From: Variovorax sp. 770b2
Lineage (GTDB): Bacteria > Pseudomonadota > Gammaproteobacteria > Burkholderiales > Burkholderiaceae_C
NCBI RefSeq assembly: GCF_900115685.1
Contig: NZ_FOXJ01000005.1
Location: 193,594 to 257,593 of the forward strand
Direction of reading: 5' to 3'
DNA: 64,000 bases
A program made the translations under genes and the position numbers. Under the pieces are notes generated by a model. The model had not been told where the DNA came from, searched no databases, and saw nothing but the letters and a program-made list of their open reading frames with translations. Shown piece after piece: positions 44,801-51,360 of the stretch (its first letter is position 1; each line of letters starts with the position of its first letter).

Positions 44801-47800
44801 CGTCTGCACCAGGTGCCGGCCATCGCCGATCGCCTGGTCGCGGCCGATTTCCTCGCCGAAGGCGTTGTAGGTGCGCTGCGTCGTGTTGCCCAGCGCGTCC
44901 GTGCTCGTGGAGAGCGCGCCCGTGGCGGCGTAGGTGAAGGTCTGCCTGCTGTCCAGCGCGCTGTTCCTGACGGCGTTGATCGCGTTCGTCAGCGCAGAGC
45001 CGACCAGGCCGCCGGCGAGGCCGGCCAGGCCGATGCGGGTGCCGTACTGGATGGTGGCCGAGAGCTGGCCGAGCGTGTTGTATTGCTGCTCGGTCACCTC
45101 GCCCAGCGCATTGACGGTGTGCGTCAGGTGCCCCGAGGTGTCGTAGAAGAACAGCGTCTTGTTGCCGTATGCGTCGGTGGTGCTGGTGCGCCGTCCCGCG
45201 GCGTCGTAGGCATGGGTCAGGCCGTACTGCGCCCAGATGGCATCGATCTGCGCCTGGGTCTGGCCGCCGGTGAGCAACGCGCTGCCCACGCCGCTCAGCT
45301 CGCCGACCAACCGGCCCTGGATGTCGTAGCGGGCATTGAGGGTCCGCACTTCCGAGGTGCCGACGGCGGAGGTGGTGCCGACCAGGTTGCCGGCGCTGTC
45401 GTACGCATACTGCGTGACGGTGCCTTCGTAGTTGGTCTGCTGCGAGATGCGGTTGAGCTTGTCGTAGACGACGGTGGTGGTGCGGTCCTCGGGCGTGGAG
45501 GACGGGCGCAGGCTGGCCACCGTGGTGGCGACGGAGATCTGCGCGAGCTGCGCGGCGTTGACGCGGGTGGCGTAGCGCACGGTTTGCGTGACGTTGCCGT
45601 TGGCATCGAAGACTCGCTCGGCGAGGTAGCCCTCCGCGTCGATCTCGGCGACGGTGCGGTCCTGCGCATCGCGCAGCCAGTAGGAGGTCTGGTCGTTGCT
45701 GCTGGCCGCGGGAATGAGCTGGGCCAGCGTTCCGGTGGCGCGCAGGGCCGCGCCGGTGGCCGTGGCATAGGTGGTCTGGCTGATCAGGCGGCCTTCGCCG
45801 TCGTAGCGCAGCTCGCTCAGGTAGCCCTCGGCATCGAGCGTGGCGCGCAGCAGGCCGTCGCCGTCGTAGAAGCTGCGCGTGACGCGGTCGCTCGTGGCAT
45901 TGGCCGTGGGCGCAGTGGCGGCGAGCGTCGGTGCGGTGTCCAGCGAAGCGATGGAGATCGGCTGGCTGTACCGGGTGGTGGCCGTGACCCGGGAAGCGGC
46001 GTCGTACTGGATGTCGGTGACGGCACCGCCCGCATCGACCGTGCGGACCAGGCGGCCCGCGTTGTCGTAGATGCGCCAGGAGCGCTGGTCCAGCGCGCTG
46101 GCAGCGGGACGGAAATCGTCCAGCTCCATGGGGGTGCCGTTCGTGGCGAAGTCCTGCAGCGCCTGGATGAGGCCCACGGCCGGATTGGCGTGAACGATCG
46201 TCTGCGTGACCTGGTTGCTCTTGTTGTAGATGTACTCGACCATCTGCCCCGAGGCCGACACCTCCACGCTCAAGCGGCCCTCGTGGTCGTAGAGCATCCC
46301 GGTCGCGACCCCGGTGGCGTCGATCTTCAGGTAGGGCTTGCTCTCATCGGCGTAGTAGACGTAGGTCGTCTGTCCGAGCAGCGGCGCGGCCGTGCTGCCC
46401 TGCCGCACACTGACCAGCCGGCCGTTGTGGTCGTAGGCGCTGGTGGTGACGAGGCCGTTGGCCATCGTGACCGTGGTCTTGTTGCCCGCGTCGTCGTAGC
46501 TCGTGACGGTGGTGTTGTTCAGCGCGTCCTGCGCTGACAGCCGGCGGCCGAGGCCGTCATAGGTGTACTGCGTGCTGCCGTCGGTGGCGCTGACCGTGCT
46601 GATCAGTTGCCCGGCGCGGTCATACACATAGTGCGTGACCGACTGGCTGCCGTCGGCAACGCCATTGCCGCTGGCATCGACCTTGCTGAAGACGGTGAGC
46701 TGCTGGACCTGGCCGCGCGCGTCGTAGACGAAATCGGAGCGGCTGGACAGCGTGCGGTCCTGGCCGCCGACCCAGTTGACCATCTGGGTCTCGGTCGGCG
46801 TGGCGGTCAGCCCCAGTGCGGCGGTGTTGTAGGTGCCGGCGGCATATTCGAGGCTGCTGGTGCGCTGGCCGTAGCTGTCGTAGCGGTATTCGGTGACGCG
46901 CCCCTCGGGGCTCAGCACGAAGCGAAGCAGGTTCCGGCCCGTGCCTTCGTAGACGTAGCGCGTGGTCAGCGGTTGCGTAGGCTGAAGGAAAGGGAAGGAG
47001 CCCGCGCCGTCCAGGTCGGGCGTGAGGTAGGCGGTCTCGGTCAACAACTGGTTGCGCACGTCGTAGGTGCGCGTGATGGTGTTGCCCGCGGCGTCGCGTT
47101 GCAGCACCTGGTTGCCGTTGGCGTCGTACTCCATGTCGACGGCATGGCCCTCGCCATCGACGATCCGGATCACGTCGCCGTTGGCGTTGTAGGCGAAGTC
47201 GGTCGTCTGCGCCACGCCATTGGCCGTGGGGCCCTTGATCTGCAGCAGCTGGCCGCTCGCGTCGTAGCTGTAGACGCTCACCCGGCCCTGCGGATCGACC
47301 ACCGAGGTGCGGCGGTTGGCGGTGTCGTAGCTGTAGTTGGTGGTGTTGCCCGCGCCGTCCTTGACAGTCGCGACCTTGTAGTCCGCGCCGACCTGCACGT
47401 ACGTGAACTGCAGGCTGGTGCCGTCGGTCTGGGTGACCGATGCAATGCGCTTGCTGGTACCGTCGTAGGTGTAGGTGGTGACGTACTTGAGGTTGTCCGC
47501 GACCGAGTTGTCCTCGGGGCTCAGATCGACCGTGACGCTGGCGAGCCGATTGGATGCGTCGTACGTGTAGTGCACGCGCGTGAGCGTCGCGCCACCGGCG
47601 GCGACGGTGCGGATCTGCGTGAGGTTGGTGCCGGTGTAGTCGAAGTACGTGACTTCGCCATTGGCATTGGTCAGGCTCTGTACCGTGCCGTTGGCGTTGT
47701 AGGCGTAGCTGACGGTGTTGCCGCGCGGGTCCGAAACGGAAACGAGATGGCCTTGTCCGGTCGATTCGTAGCGCTCCACCAGCCCGGTGGTGCCGTCGGT

Positions 47801-48247
47801 CCAGACGAAGCGGCCGGCGGTTGCGTCGTGGGCGATGGTGTCGAAGGCGCCCGAACCCGTCGTGCTGACATAGAGGCTGCGGGCGCTGTCCCAGCTATAG
47901 ACGGACTGCGCGCCGTCGCGGTCGGTGCGTGTGAGCGTGCTGCCGGCCGTGGCCACGGTGCCGGTCAGCAGGATCTGCTGGCCGAACGCGCCGACGCGCC
48001 AGTTGTCGCCGTTGTCGTCGTTCAGCAGGCCCTGGCTGTTATAGGTGCGCACCGCGCCGATGTCGAGGCCGCGGCCTTCGAGCCGGTCGTCGAAGTCCTG
48101 CAGCACGAGGTTGCCGGTGGCGATGTTGACGAACGCCTGTTCGCCGTTCCTGCCCTGGCCGGCGGCGCCCAGTGTGCCGCGCTGCCCGAGCGTGGCCAAT
48201 GACGTCAAACTCAGACCCAGACTGTTGCCGCTGACGATCGCTACCAT
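32855..48247 (-). CDS. Giant Rhs/YD-repeat polymorphic toxin (about 5,130 residues)
   Basis: This huge YD-repeat protein has dozens of units of the type YDxxGNxxxxxDxxG. Its N-terminus (MVAIVSGNSLGLSLTSLATL, then GNLVLQDFDDRLEGRGLD) has no signal peptide, and no PAAR or VgrG part is seen. Inserted in the repeats are a bulb-type lectin segment (about 2415-2525, motifs QTDGNLVVY, QADGNLVLY, QDDGNLALY), fibronectin-like stretches (about 2730-3200) and a repetitive Tyr/Gln/Val segment (about 3200-3580). After the repeats come a LysM-like motif (about 4332-4386), a Gly/Ala-rich hydrophobic region (about 4418-4650) and a variable AT-rich tip. In the tip D5025 and E5043-I-K5045 suggest a PD-(D/E)XK nuclease. 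The usual RYYDP...DPxGL end of Rhs cores is absent. I use the ATG at 48247. The frame is open to a GTG at 48313. Confidence 0.9.
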   Translation of the reverse strand: MVAIVSGNSLGLSLTSLATLGQRGTLGAAGQGRNGEQAFVNIATGNLVLQDFDDRLEGRGLDIGAVRTYNSQGLLNDDNGDNWRVGAFGQQILLTGTVATAGSTLTRTDRDGAQSVYSWDSARSLYVSTTGSGAFDTIAHDATAGRFVWTDGTTGLVERYESTGQGHLVSVSDPRGNTVSYAYNANGTVQSLTNANGEVTYFDYTGTNLTQIRTVAAGGATLTRVHYTYDASNRLASVTVDLSPEDNSVADNLKYVTTYTYDGTSKRIASVTQTDGTSLQFTYVQVGADYKVATVKDGAGNTTNYSYDTANRRTSVVDPQGRVSVYSYDASGQLLQIKGPTANGVAQTTDFAYNANGDVIRIVDGEGHAVDMEYDANGNQVLQRDAAGNTITRTYDVRNQLLTETAYLTPDLDGAGSFPFLQPTQPLTTRYVYEGTGRNLLRFVLSPEGRVTEYRYDSYGQRTSSLEYAAGTYNTAALGLTATPTETQMVNWVGGQDRTLSSRSDFVYDARGQVQQLTVFSKVDASGNGVADGSQSVTHYVYDRAGQLISTVSATDGSTQYTYDGLGRRLSAQDALNNTTVTSYDDAGNKTTVTMANGLVTTSAYDHNGRLVSVRQGSTAAPLLGQTTYVYYADESKPYLKIDATGVATGMLYDHEGRLSVEVSASGQMVEYIYNKSNQVTQTIVHANPAVGLIQALQDFATNGTPMELDDFRPAASALDQRSWRIYDNAGRLVRTVDAGGAVTDIQYDAASRVTATTRYSQPISIASLDTAPTLAATAPTANATSDRVTRSFYDGDGLLRATLDAEGYLSELRYDGEGRLISQTTYATATGAALRATGTLAQLIPAASSNDQTSYWLRDAQDRTVAEIDAEGYLAERVFDANGNVTQTVRYATRVNAAQLAQISVATTVASLRPSSTPEDRTTTVVYDKLNRISQQTNYEGTVTQYAYDSAGNLVGTTSAVGTSEVRTLNARYDIQGRLVGELSGVGSALLTGGQTQAQIDAIWAQYGLTHAYDAAGRRTSTTDAYGNKTLFFYDTSGHLTHTVNALGEVTEQQYNTLGQLSATIQYGTRIGLAGLAGGLVGSALTNAINAVRNSALDSRQTFTYAATGALSTSTDALGNTTQRTYNAFGEEIGRDQAIGDGRHLVQTQTVDRRGLVTGTVADASGVNAITSAVYDAFGRATRTVDANGNVRTQSYDRLGRTVVAVDPLNAQRSSSYDAFGRVLTQTDALGNTSTYTYNKALRSVSVTTPENITITTVHTRQGQTQQVVDGNGNTTSFSYDKNGNLLSSTTPLTTTSSAYDRSNRLIQTTDASGNVVAYTYDAANRLLLRIVDPNGLNLVTQYAYDAKGQQITVTDANGSITQMVYDLKGQLLRQVIDPSGLNLVTEYTYDARGKTLSVLSPGGTLIRYAYDNLGRRAEERVDPNGLNITRTYAYDANGNVVRDTDANGNVRRYAYDADDRLVFTVDALGNVSRSSYDAEGRIVKTEAFATPISLTGLPAAPTVAQILSRIVATPGQDGTEHRVLDKDGRLTATVNGLGEVVKYVYDANGKIVERVAYANRIALAGWTPGSTPNPVGDAAHDQRVRFVYDQLGRATYTVDGTGAVVQQSYDGNGNVVDRIAYATAIPVTTSATTAAIAAAVAAIANPARDAHERFVYDHANRLSWHADGAGAVTQQVYDNNGNLIKQIQYATAIAASASPSTVAANSGDRITDRVYDKANRQVFVIDGLGGLTWTGYDKNGNVTTQWTLAVHIAAPTATSKLTEAQVNAAAPVDYLGADRVERFAFDAANRMVIRVDSTGAVTEMQYDGVGNNTRTTQYANRIDFNGLNGNWDASYGDIRLLFGTDAADRTTTRTFDAGNRAIYSVDALGHVSKNSYDGLGRLTQTTAYALSIPASALGSSATIGAALVVHPDDRTNGFVYDAAGRLSSSTDALGFSESYSYNALGEKTSFTNKKGSVWTYDYDAAGRLTQETAPAVEMTAATTDGAGNLVVDAAHSGSANLVTRLAYDALGNLVARTEALGRPEQRTTRYEYDTLGHQVKVIYPEVGVYNPGADNLAVNGANGPANRSDVLKSLFTETRYDVFGNAVSNLDVAGNLSYKTYDVLGRVRYEVDALGFVTGYQHNVWGQVTQLSRFANVTTLTNGNPASLTTAQVSAAINAAGLDHGADRTLTTEYDRVGRVAKVIEPQTFVYDAGAPDTIKYFTAGKTTANVYNAFGDLTQVAELKNAQTQDWIRTNNYYDKRGQLIASVDAMGYLTTQAYDGAGNMAVHKEYATAIAGWSASTPSATIPGAPNSGDDRTTVYTFDRGGRKTAETRLSVEYSASANGTSGRADLVTGYEYDAVGNLTRTIDAAGGSTISLYDALGRVTYTAAPSTGNALLTAVTKFQRDAYGNVVVKTDTHVYKVSPDALTAPRTDMTPGQSLTPGQSIYSPNGRYTFTFQTDGNLVVYDRVDNLQAVWNSATSGSGADRFTFQADGNLVLYKGSQAVWNSGTFGQGGTHLVLQDDGNLALYTAGGTSPWYAGPDNNWQEIADRSTYTQYDRLGHATQSTDANRVSRYSSYDAQGHVAKEWQTVTNGDASSTLFRAYQYDKLGQQTHIIDPASTSQVSGSSVVTVGQAQAGLTDTAIAYNAFGEVTRKSVNGVAGEYFDYDNAGHVWRTNAGDGVDKVAFYNLQGKQTAQILSYGSTYENVDLKSFQHADELAWRDLRRTDTVYDALGHVVQTVGAEREEWDTGPRNSRLYTHAALGSSSQKVSDESGTVSWQGTNSVNVSWAPLHNLGSGDVKVVMEYATQTWTVGGGTDESGNPTGTPVTVAGGEIRSRTQILTNTAQGVDNVTLTWADDAAPNGGISKVTRLTIYKKDLYGNWQQISDQTSLGYGGQVIDIDTPDDPTATVQLQLRPAGSSGDSGWASFGLTNFGDAQRFNASGLPAGNYEYRALMTTAAGVTTVIGSGRIDLTSPPLASIGTPMGFYQPGVTGLGLFTWQSPGNDVEQVFRIRPAGSNGAWDTRTVSARGEGKDGVDVSIIAAGTYEYELLWIHAGDGVPYAHATGQIVSTGFKPPYWVPPVNLPVIPGVSIASVTVGNITGYDESGNPIYSGPTTTKPVIRWPAASNTVPAIPSGDTTFRYRLQGSSEWHTLAIGGNVGTDESGNPTGNHEVDISGLPPGNYEYQVLVTQTVLGVAVPAAQATGNLVVSPTGEGHNVPTLMPFPVPVTITPDDPANHIIGWTGSGPAYGPPVVIGTDANGQPIFGQGYGRDIIGNDESSGPIYGPVKAIPYYTYQLQQVTQTVPVQVAVGQDPVPARDESGNIITTPVYETRTGTQTVAVQVQVGTDPVYARDEAGNIVYETIYETQYRTRDVPVYGWVQVPRTEAYQVPVQGAPIILGYDEAGNPQYQRDMWGNVLYYTNYETHYRTVYDNVLVQTGWTQETYAVQVPVQRPVITGYQPRYETQYVQVPYTYQVQVGTTPVYQRDGAGNIIYETRYETQYQTQTTWVQVPTLVTPADPSQYIVSSHSGSPIYGPPVMVVTGHDESGNAITGLGKGYQLVNGVVTAVPYTEIHTEWRMVDVWVPGTTPAPTVTDTTPPYTPGFIVPAMPPLFAASVTTVQGSSTVSETGTSGAPGSQAIWLSGNGGSPRPVVNQNTDRWGNVLSISDPRSAGWVTTYRYNANNQLVEQKQPDADGNSNTAGAPVTQLFYDKLGRQVAVKDANGNILGKVYDAVGNLVQELNADGGTIRHAYNVFGEKVSTIDAMDRATSFTYDNVSRLLTTTHGVVNVYGVNTTFNVAQLVDTRAIVETNTWDQAGRKLSQTNGNGETIRYVYDLQGRVVNTIQPMGQSTKVAYDARGNKIAEVDGNGYIATWSYDYFGKVQAHTDFGGRAYAYTYDNARQLTFDSGANREYHYNSEGLLERVYDRTTTQDEKYEYDMAGNRVREWFAKGNVVYKDNHIAYDALGRMRWVADGRAYVNIEYDKVGNRTNIRTHVLNQDTSLDSNLFFQYDQMNRQTVANAADAQGNLGAEGHRITYDKNGNRVTDTWNGTRVMTVNGQSQIVGFDENGSAIYSTTPTSYVATLGETTEQYRYDALNRMTSVVRDGVQTDARLYDGASRVIQTGPAGSLPQAYINALNGTNLSGQTLAGTGSETHINRYNANGQIVRQDVYKSDNTPKYAVVYDALPAPLKPGMGTAGGYDSAGNLLGYTVFDWAGGNVTNYANTYGRAEGYRQLTTLGTSTVTNPGGTVWEYGNGGELTAVNDVTKPLDNRSFVSDISGTIVYAEQAGQGQHQLVVNGQVLGRYGSIRDENNPTLPNGTPFFLPKAEFNFGYQPINGNYPSASPGTYAVSAGDTLQGIARGAYGDESLWYLIADANGLGSNADLKAGQVLTIPTKVGGANNANSFKPYDPSRTIGDTNPNMAMPQADKGGGCGGIGQILVIVVAVVAAVFTAGAAAVAMAGVEAGVGAGVALADAGLAGIMSAGGAAMAGGVAAGAAGMGGAVALSGIGAGAAMGAAVIGGAVGSIVSQGVGIAIGAQDEFSWKGVALGALGAGVSAGVGGYFGPVGPSVQGMDRVAAFAGRAALSSAITQGISVATGLQSSFSWRGVAASAVGAGVAQGVTAGVNELTGYDPQAGFNFGKGLLAGSLAGLAGGLTTAAMRGGRVSAAQVATDAFGNALGSSVAEAFGQYVPPANGASGASSATASSDDIVVSQAVAYGEDMDAGQMQKVGWIDDVLGVPRPSKDMFLKSSDSFAEWANFNKGLAGLLQGEESNGLLLDIAQDIRANKENSPFVKLFSGSHVYDMSDEQWIGARDSLLGRLQQNADISNAISYGLQRNAGIQSDSISDQTISTFNRLKISDPELAYIADWATSDGQSLRQITVDPRRSRVPSLLIGAGAISEIGAFQGESAGNFAHAPVWELAASRNPLGAAMLGIVGTLPTMSSISDTAKQVSTIKELIKAGSGLENPLIQKALDLGLEATYKGINKTLSISFLSKTVKNFFGNVGEYGELVAYGFLKSSQLFSDLAILQNNSKQGLDAIGKAATGIHAGQWTPLEIKTSADGTAPKLSIDQSKGSAVYTALQLVKLTSGLARYRPGISIDQVTYTKALSIQNDISVNRLAPGYLISGSRVLTAKPDVTIRRW

Positions 48248-48399
48248 TTTTGTGCCCGTCTCTTGTGTTGAAACGAACCGCCATCGTTGAGCCTGCTTTC
48301 TGCCCGCCTGCACCAGGTCGGACTTTCAAAGCCCAGGGCCGTCCCTGGTGGCCGTCAACCTCGCTCGCGATCGAGGGTTGACGTGCGGTTCTAGGCAAT

Positions 48400-48426
48400 A
48401 TGTCCGGGCGAGGAGAAATTTGTTTA
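48400..48426 (-). promoter_or_regulatory. Sigma28-like promoter motif C (before the giant Rhs gene)
   Basis: Read on the minus strand: TAAACAAA (48426-48419), 11 bases, CCGGACAT (48407-48400). The block TTGCCTA follows further downstream (about 48398-48392), as it also does at motif D. The Rhs ATG lies about 150 bases downstream. The -10 block is the weakest of the four copies. Confidence 0.5.
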
Positions 48427-48471
48427 GCGGGGAGGCGTCGCGCGGTCTTTGCTTTGTTGTGCGGGCGCCGC

Positions 48472-48498
48472 TAAACAAATGGCCGGACGGCTGGATAT
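48472..48498 (+). promoter_or_regulatory. Sigma28-like promoter motif B (before the GNAT/ATP-grasp/YcaO operon)
   Basis: TAAACAAA (48472-48479), 11 bases, CTGGATAT (48491-48498). It is divergent to motif C, 45 bases away. Beyond the two blocks it shares GGCTGGATA-like sequence and a following GCTTGA with motif A. The operon start codon at 48524 lies 25 bases after the motif. Confidence 0.55.
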
Positions 48499-48523
48499 GC
48501 TTGAAAAGGATCGGGTCAAACCA

Positions 48524-49087
48524 ATGGGGGACTTCGAATTGGAGCCAGTGCGCGAATTACAGCCGGAAGCCGTGGAGCCCATGAAAAAAGAAGACGTCGT
48601 GATCCGGATGTTCGGCGCGTCGGACTCGTTAGAAGCACTCACTTCGCTCATCAACAGGGCTTATGCGACCCTGGACGGCGGCGGCTTCAGGCTCGAGGGC
48701 GCCGACCAGTCGGTGGAGCGGACCCGGCAGAAAATTGACCAAGGTGCCTGCCTGGTGGCTGTGCTGAACGACGCACTCGTTGGCACGCTGACCGTGCGCG
48801 CCGGCTTTGAGAACCCCGTCTGCGCCTACCTGGCGCGGCCCGACATCGTTTGCCGCTATCAGCATGCAGTGGCGCCAGAGGCCCGGGGCCGCGGCATCGG
48901 CCATGCCCTGATGCTGGAGTCCGAACGGTGGGCGCGTGAACTCTATTTCGACGAGATCGTCGGGTATACCGCCGAAGGCCACGCATGGAAGCGCGCCTAC
49001 TGGCAACGCAACGGAATCGTGGAGGTCGATCGTGTCCAATGGCCGGGCGATGCGTTCTTCAGCGTCGTCGGAGCAAAGCGCCTTTGA
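48524..49087 (+). CDS. GNAT-family N-acetyltransferase
   Basis: This 187-residue GNAT protein has a central Asn/Tyr/Leu region (SLEALTSLINRAYATLDGGG) and the acetyl-CoA loop HAVAPEARGRGIGHALMLES, then ERWARELYFDEIV and WKRAYWQRNGI. In a peptide pathway it could acetylate a product N-terminus or side chain, or detoxify it. This is not shown by sequence. The ATG at 48524 is preferred because it follows the promoter motif. The frame is open upstream to 48449, which would overlap the motif. It is the first gene of the plus-strand arm. Confidence 0.8.
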   Translation: MGDFELEPVRELQPEAVEPMKKEDVVIRMFGASDSLEALTSLINRAYATLDGGGFRLEGADQSVERTRQKIDQGACLVAVLNDALVGTLTVRAGFENPVCAYLARPDIVCRYQHAVAPEARGRGIGHALMLESERWARELYFDEIVGYTAEGHAWKRAYWQRNGIVEVDRVQWPGDAFFSVVGAKRL

Positions 49088-49149
49088 ACCCCCGCGATCC
49101 TTTCCTGGCCGATGCCCCTTGCGCCCGCTGACCTCTCTTTTTCCTGTCC

Positions 49150-50151
49150 ATGCAAATTTATCTCAACGCGATCTTCAATCACTTCCGGGCGCTGCAGGCC
49201 TGGGCGGCGGACAAGGACGCCAAGCTGGCGCTCGACGTCAAGACCTTCGAGATCGAGGTCAAGTTTCGCGGGCGCTACTACACGATGCACCCGATGTTCC
49301 AGGCCCGCTCCGACGGGCGGGCCGTGCATTCGAGCGTGCTGACCCAAAGCACGATCGGCTTCGGCGGCTGGCGGCCGTATCCGTCGATCCGGCATGCGTA
49401 TTCCACCGACAAGCGCCTGTTCAAGGCCTTCCTGCGGGAGTCCGGCCTTTCGACCCCGGCGTCGGTGCCATCGGCCACAGCCGTGGCGGCGCCCGATTTC
49501 GACTACATCCTGAAGGGCGCCATTGGCTCGTTCGGCAAAGAGATCGCGGGGCCTTTTCGCGCGGGGTCGCCGATCCCCGATGACATCGGCAAGGAGGGCG
49601 CAGATCGCGAGAAAGTTTTCGTCGAGGCGTACATCCACGGCCGGATCCTGAAGGTCTGGTTCTGGGGCGGCAAGCCGTTCTTCGCCCATGCGCACGACTA
49701 TCCCCTGATCACCGGAGACGGCGTTCGCACCGCGGAGCGCCTCGTGCGGGACAAGGCCACGAGCGGCGGCCAGGATTGGGACAAGGACGTCGACCGAGAC
49801 ATCGTCATGGCGTGCCTGCGCTTTCAGGGTGTCGACTGGCATGCCGTGCTGCCGGCCGGCCAGGCGCGCTGGATCGACTATCGCTATTCCCAGCGCTACG
49901 AAAGAAACCTCGGCGTCACGCCCCACACCGACAACGCGCTGCCCGATCTCGTGGCAAAGAGCGGCGATCAGACGGACCGCATGGGCACGGCGCTCGCCGC
50001 CCTTCTCAGGCAAACCATTCCGGTGCCGGTGATGATCTCGGTGGATGGCATGCTGGACGAGAAGGGCAACATCTGGTGGCTCGAGATGAACACCAATTCG
50101 ATCGTGCCGCCCGAGGCGTATGCCGCCATGTTCTCGGACTTGTTCTACTAG
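49150..50151 (+). CDS. ATP-grasp ligase (RimK/graspetide-like)
   Basis: This 333-residue protein has a RimK-type ATP-grasp fold: an N-terminal region to about 110, a nucleotide-binding segment with YILKGAIGSFGKEIAGPF and FVEAYIHGRILKVWFW, and the C-terminal metal/ATP motif WWLE312-M-N314-T-N316. Such ligases activate a carboxylate by phosphorylation and join it to an amine or hydroxyl, making ester or amide crosslinks or adding amino acids to peptides. Directly ahead of a YcaO gene and opposite a precursor candidate, it probably modifies that peptide. The substrate is unknown. Confidence 0.8.
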   Translation: MQIYLNAIFNHFRALQAWAADKDAKLALDVKTFEIEVKFRGRYYTMHPMFQARSDGRAVHSSVLTQSTIGFGGWRPYPSIRHAYSTDKRLFKAFLRESGLSTPASVPSATAVAAPDFDYILKGAIGSFGKEIAGPFRAGSPIPDDIGKEGADREKVFVEAYIHGRILKVWFWGGKPFFAHAHDYPLITGDGVRTAERLVRDKATSGGQDWDKDVDRDIVMACLRFQGVDWHAVLPAGQARWIDYRYSQRYERNLGVTPHTDNALPDLVAKSGDQTDRMGTALAALLRQTIPVPVMISVDGMLDEKGNIWWLEMNTNSIVPPEAYAAMFSDLFY

Positions 50152-50166
50152 GCCGCGCCGTTCCCC

Positions 50167-51339
50167 GTGCCGCATCTCGATATCACCTGCAACGATGCGC
50201 TGGGGGGGGCGTCGTTCCGTCTTGTCGAAGCCAGCATCCATTGGGATGACCAGAACCGAAGCACCGGATGGGGGCGGGATGCCGATCTCGGCACGGCGAC
50301 CTGGAAGGCCATCGGAGAGGCCATCGAGCGCCATTGCTTCGTGACCCTGCCCGAGGTGGTGCATGCGCGGGCAGATGAGCTGCCCGGCTATCTCCATGCG
50401 GACCAGTTGATCCGGTATCTGCCGGAACAGGTGGATTCGGCGGTTTCCGGGCTGGCGCCATTCAGCCCGTCGCAACACCGGCTCTGGACCCTCGCGCGGC
50501 CTGCACTGGGCGGCGAGGCCCTCCATGTACTGGCCGATTTCGTGTGCAGTCCGCGCGCGTTCGCCGTCGGGTACCGTGCGCAATTGGTCGTTCATGCCTC
50601 CACATCGGGCTGCGCCAGCGCGGATGCGCTCGAGGTGGCAGTCCTGCGCGCGACGCTGGAACTCATCGAGCGCGACGCCTTCATGCGGCACTGGTTCTCG
50701 CAATCCCCCGGCCACCGGATCGATCCCCGCACGCTGCCGCAAGAGGCACGGACGCGCCTGGACGCGATGGCGCAAGCCGGATGCGAGGTCGGATTGCAAT
50801 GGCTGCACATGGGGACTCACCCCACATGGCTCGCGTGGGCGCAGCATGCGGAGCGCCACTTCACATGCATCGGCAGCGCGACGGCGCTTTCGGGCATTGC
50901 CGCACTGGATGCCGCGCTCAACGAACTGGAAACCACGGCGCTGGCCCGCGCGTCCGGCGTACCCCTGCAGGCCATGGCGCCGCAGGACGTGGCAACGCCC
51001 GCCGACCATGCAGCCCTTTATGCGACAGAGCAGTACTTCCGGCGCGCCGACGCTGTCTTGCACGCGACGGCCGCACCGCTTCCCTTCGATGAGGCACTGG
51101 CGGCATTCGAGGCGTCGCCTCATGTGCTGTACACGCGGCTCGCGCAGCGTGGCCACACGCCATACTGGGTGGACCTGAGTGCCGAGGAGGCGCGCGATGC
51201 CATCGACGGAAAAACGATCTACACCGTCCGCGCCGTGGCGCCGGGATTGATTCCCATGGTGTTCGGCCACGGCCGCCTGCCGCTCGGCATGGACGAATGG
51301 CGCCGCACGGGGCGCTTCGACCTGCATCCCTTCACCTGA
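50167..51339 (+). CDS. YcaO-domain ATP-dependent peptide-backbone modifying enzyme
   Basis: This 390-residue YcaO protein has the family ATP-binding motifs: STGWGRDADLGTATWKAIGE with E51-A-I-E54-R-H, and TSGCASADALEVAVLRATLE leading to E165-L-I-E168-R-D170. The C-terminus ends DLHPFT, near the Pro-rich end many YcaO enzymes have. YcaO enzymes phosphorylate a backbone amide and form azolines, amidines or, with a sulfur source, thioamides. No McbB/ThiF-like partner, TfuA or flavin dehydrogenase gene is adjacent. The start is a GTG 15 bases after the ATP-grasp stop. No better ATG lies ahead of the first motif. Confidence 0.88.
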   Translation: MPHLDITCNDALGGASFRLVEASIHWDDQNRSTGWGRDADLGTATWKAIGEAIERHCFVTLPEVVHARADELPGYLHADQLIRYLPEQVDSAVSGLAPFSPSQHRLWTLARPALGGEALHVLADFVCSPRAFAVGYRAQLVVHASTSGCASADALEVAVLRATLELIERDAFMRHWFSQSPGHRIDPRTLPQEARTRLDAMAQAGCEVGLQWLHMGTHPTWLAWAQHAERHFTCIGSATALSGIAALDAALNELETTALARASGVPLQAMAPQDVATPADHAALYATEQYFRRADAVLHATAAPLPFDEALAAFEASPHVLYTRLAQRGHTPYWVDLSAEEARDAIDGKTIYTVRAVAPGLIPMVFGHGRLPLGMDEWRRTGRFDLHPFT

Positions 51340-51360
51340 CCCTTCTTTTGCTGCGCAACC

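Noticed and set aside
35015..46537. A 3,840-codon open frame on the plus strand opposite the Rhs gene
   Set aside because: It is the mirror of a GC-rich, repetitive YD-repeat gene. The product is a monotonous Val/Ala/Arg/Asp sequence with no fold-like pattern, while the minus strand encodes a recognisable Rhs protein throughout.
32855..48247. Type VI secretion association of the Rhs protein
   Set aside because: I looked for VgrG, PAAR, Hcp and EagR-type neighbours in the window and saw none.
48449..48523. Upstream start for the GNAT gene
   Set aside because: It would place the start codon ahead of the sigma28-like motif at 48472-48498. The ATG at 48524 fits the motif.
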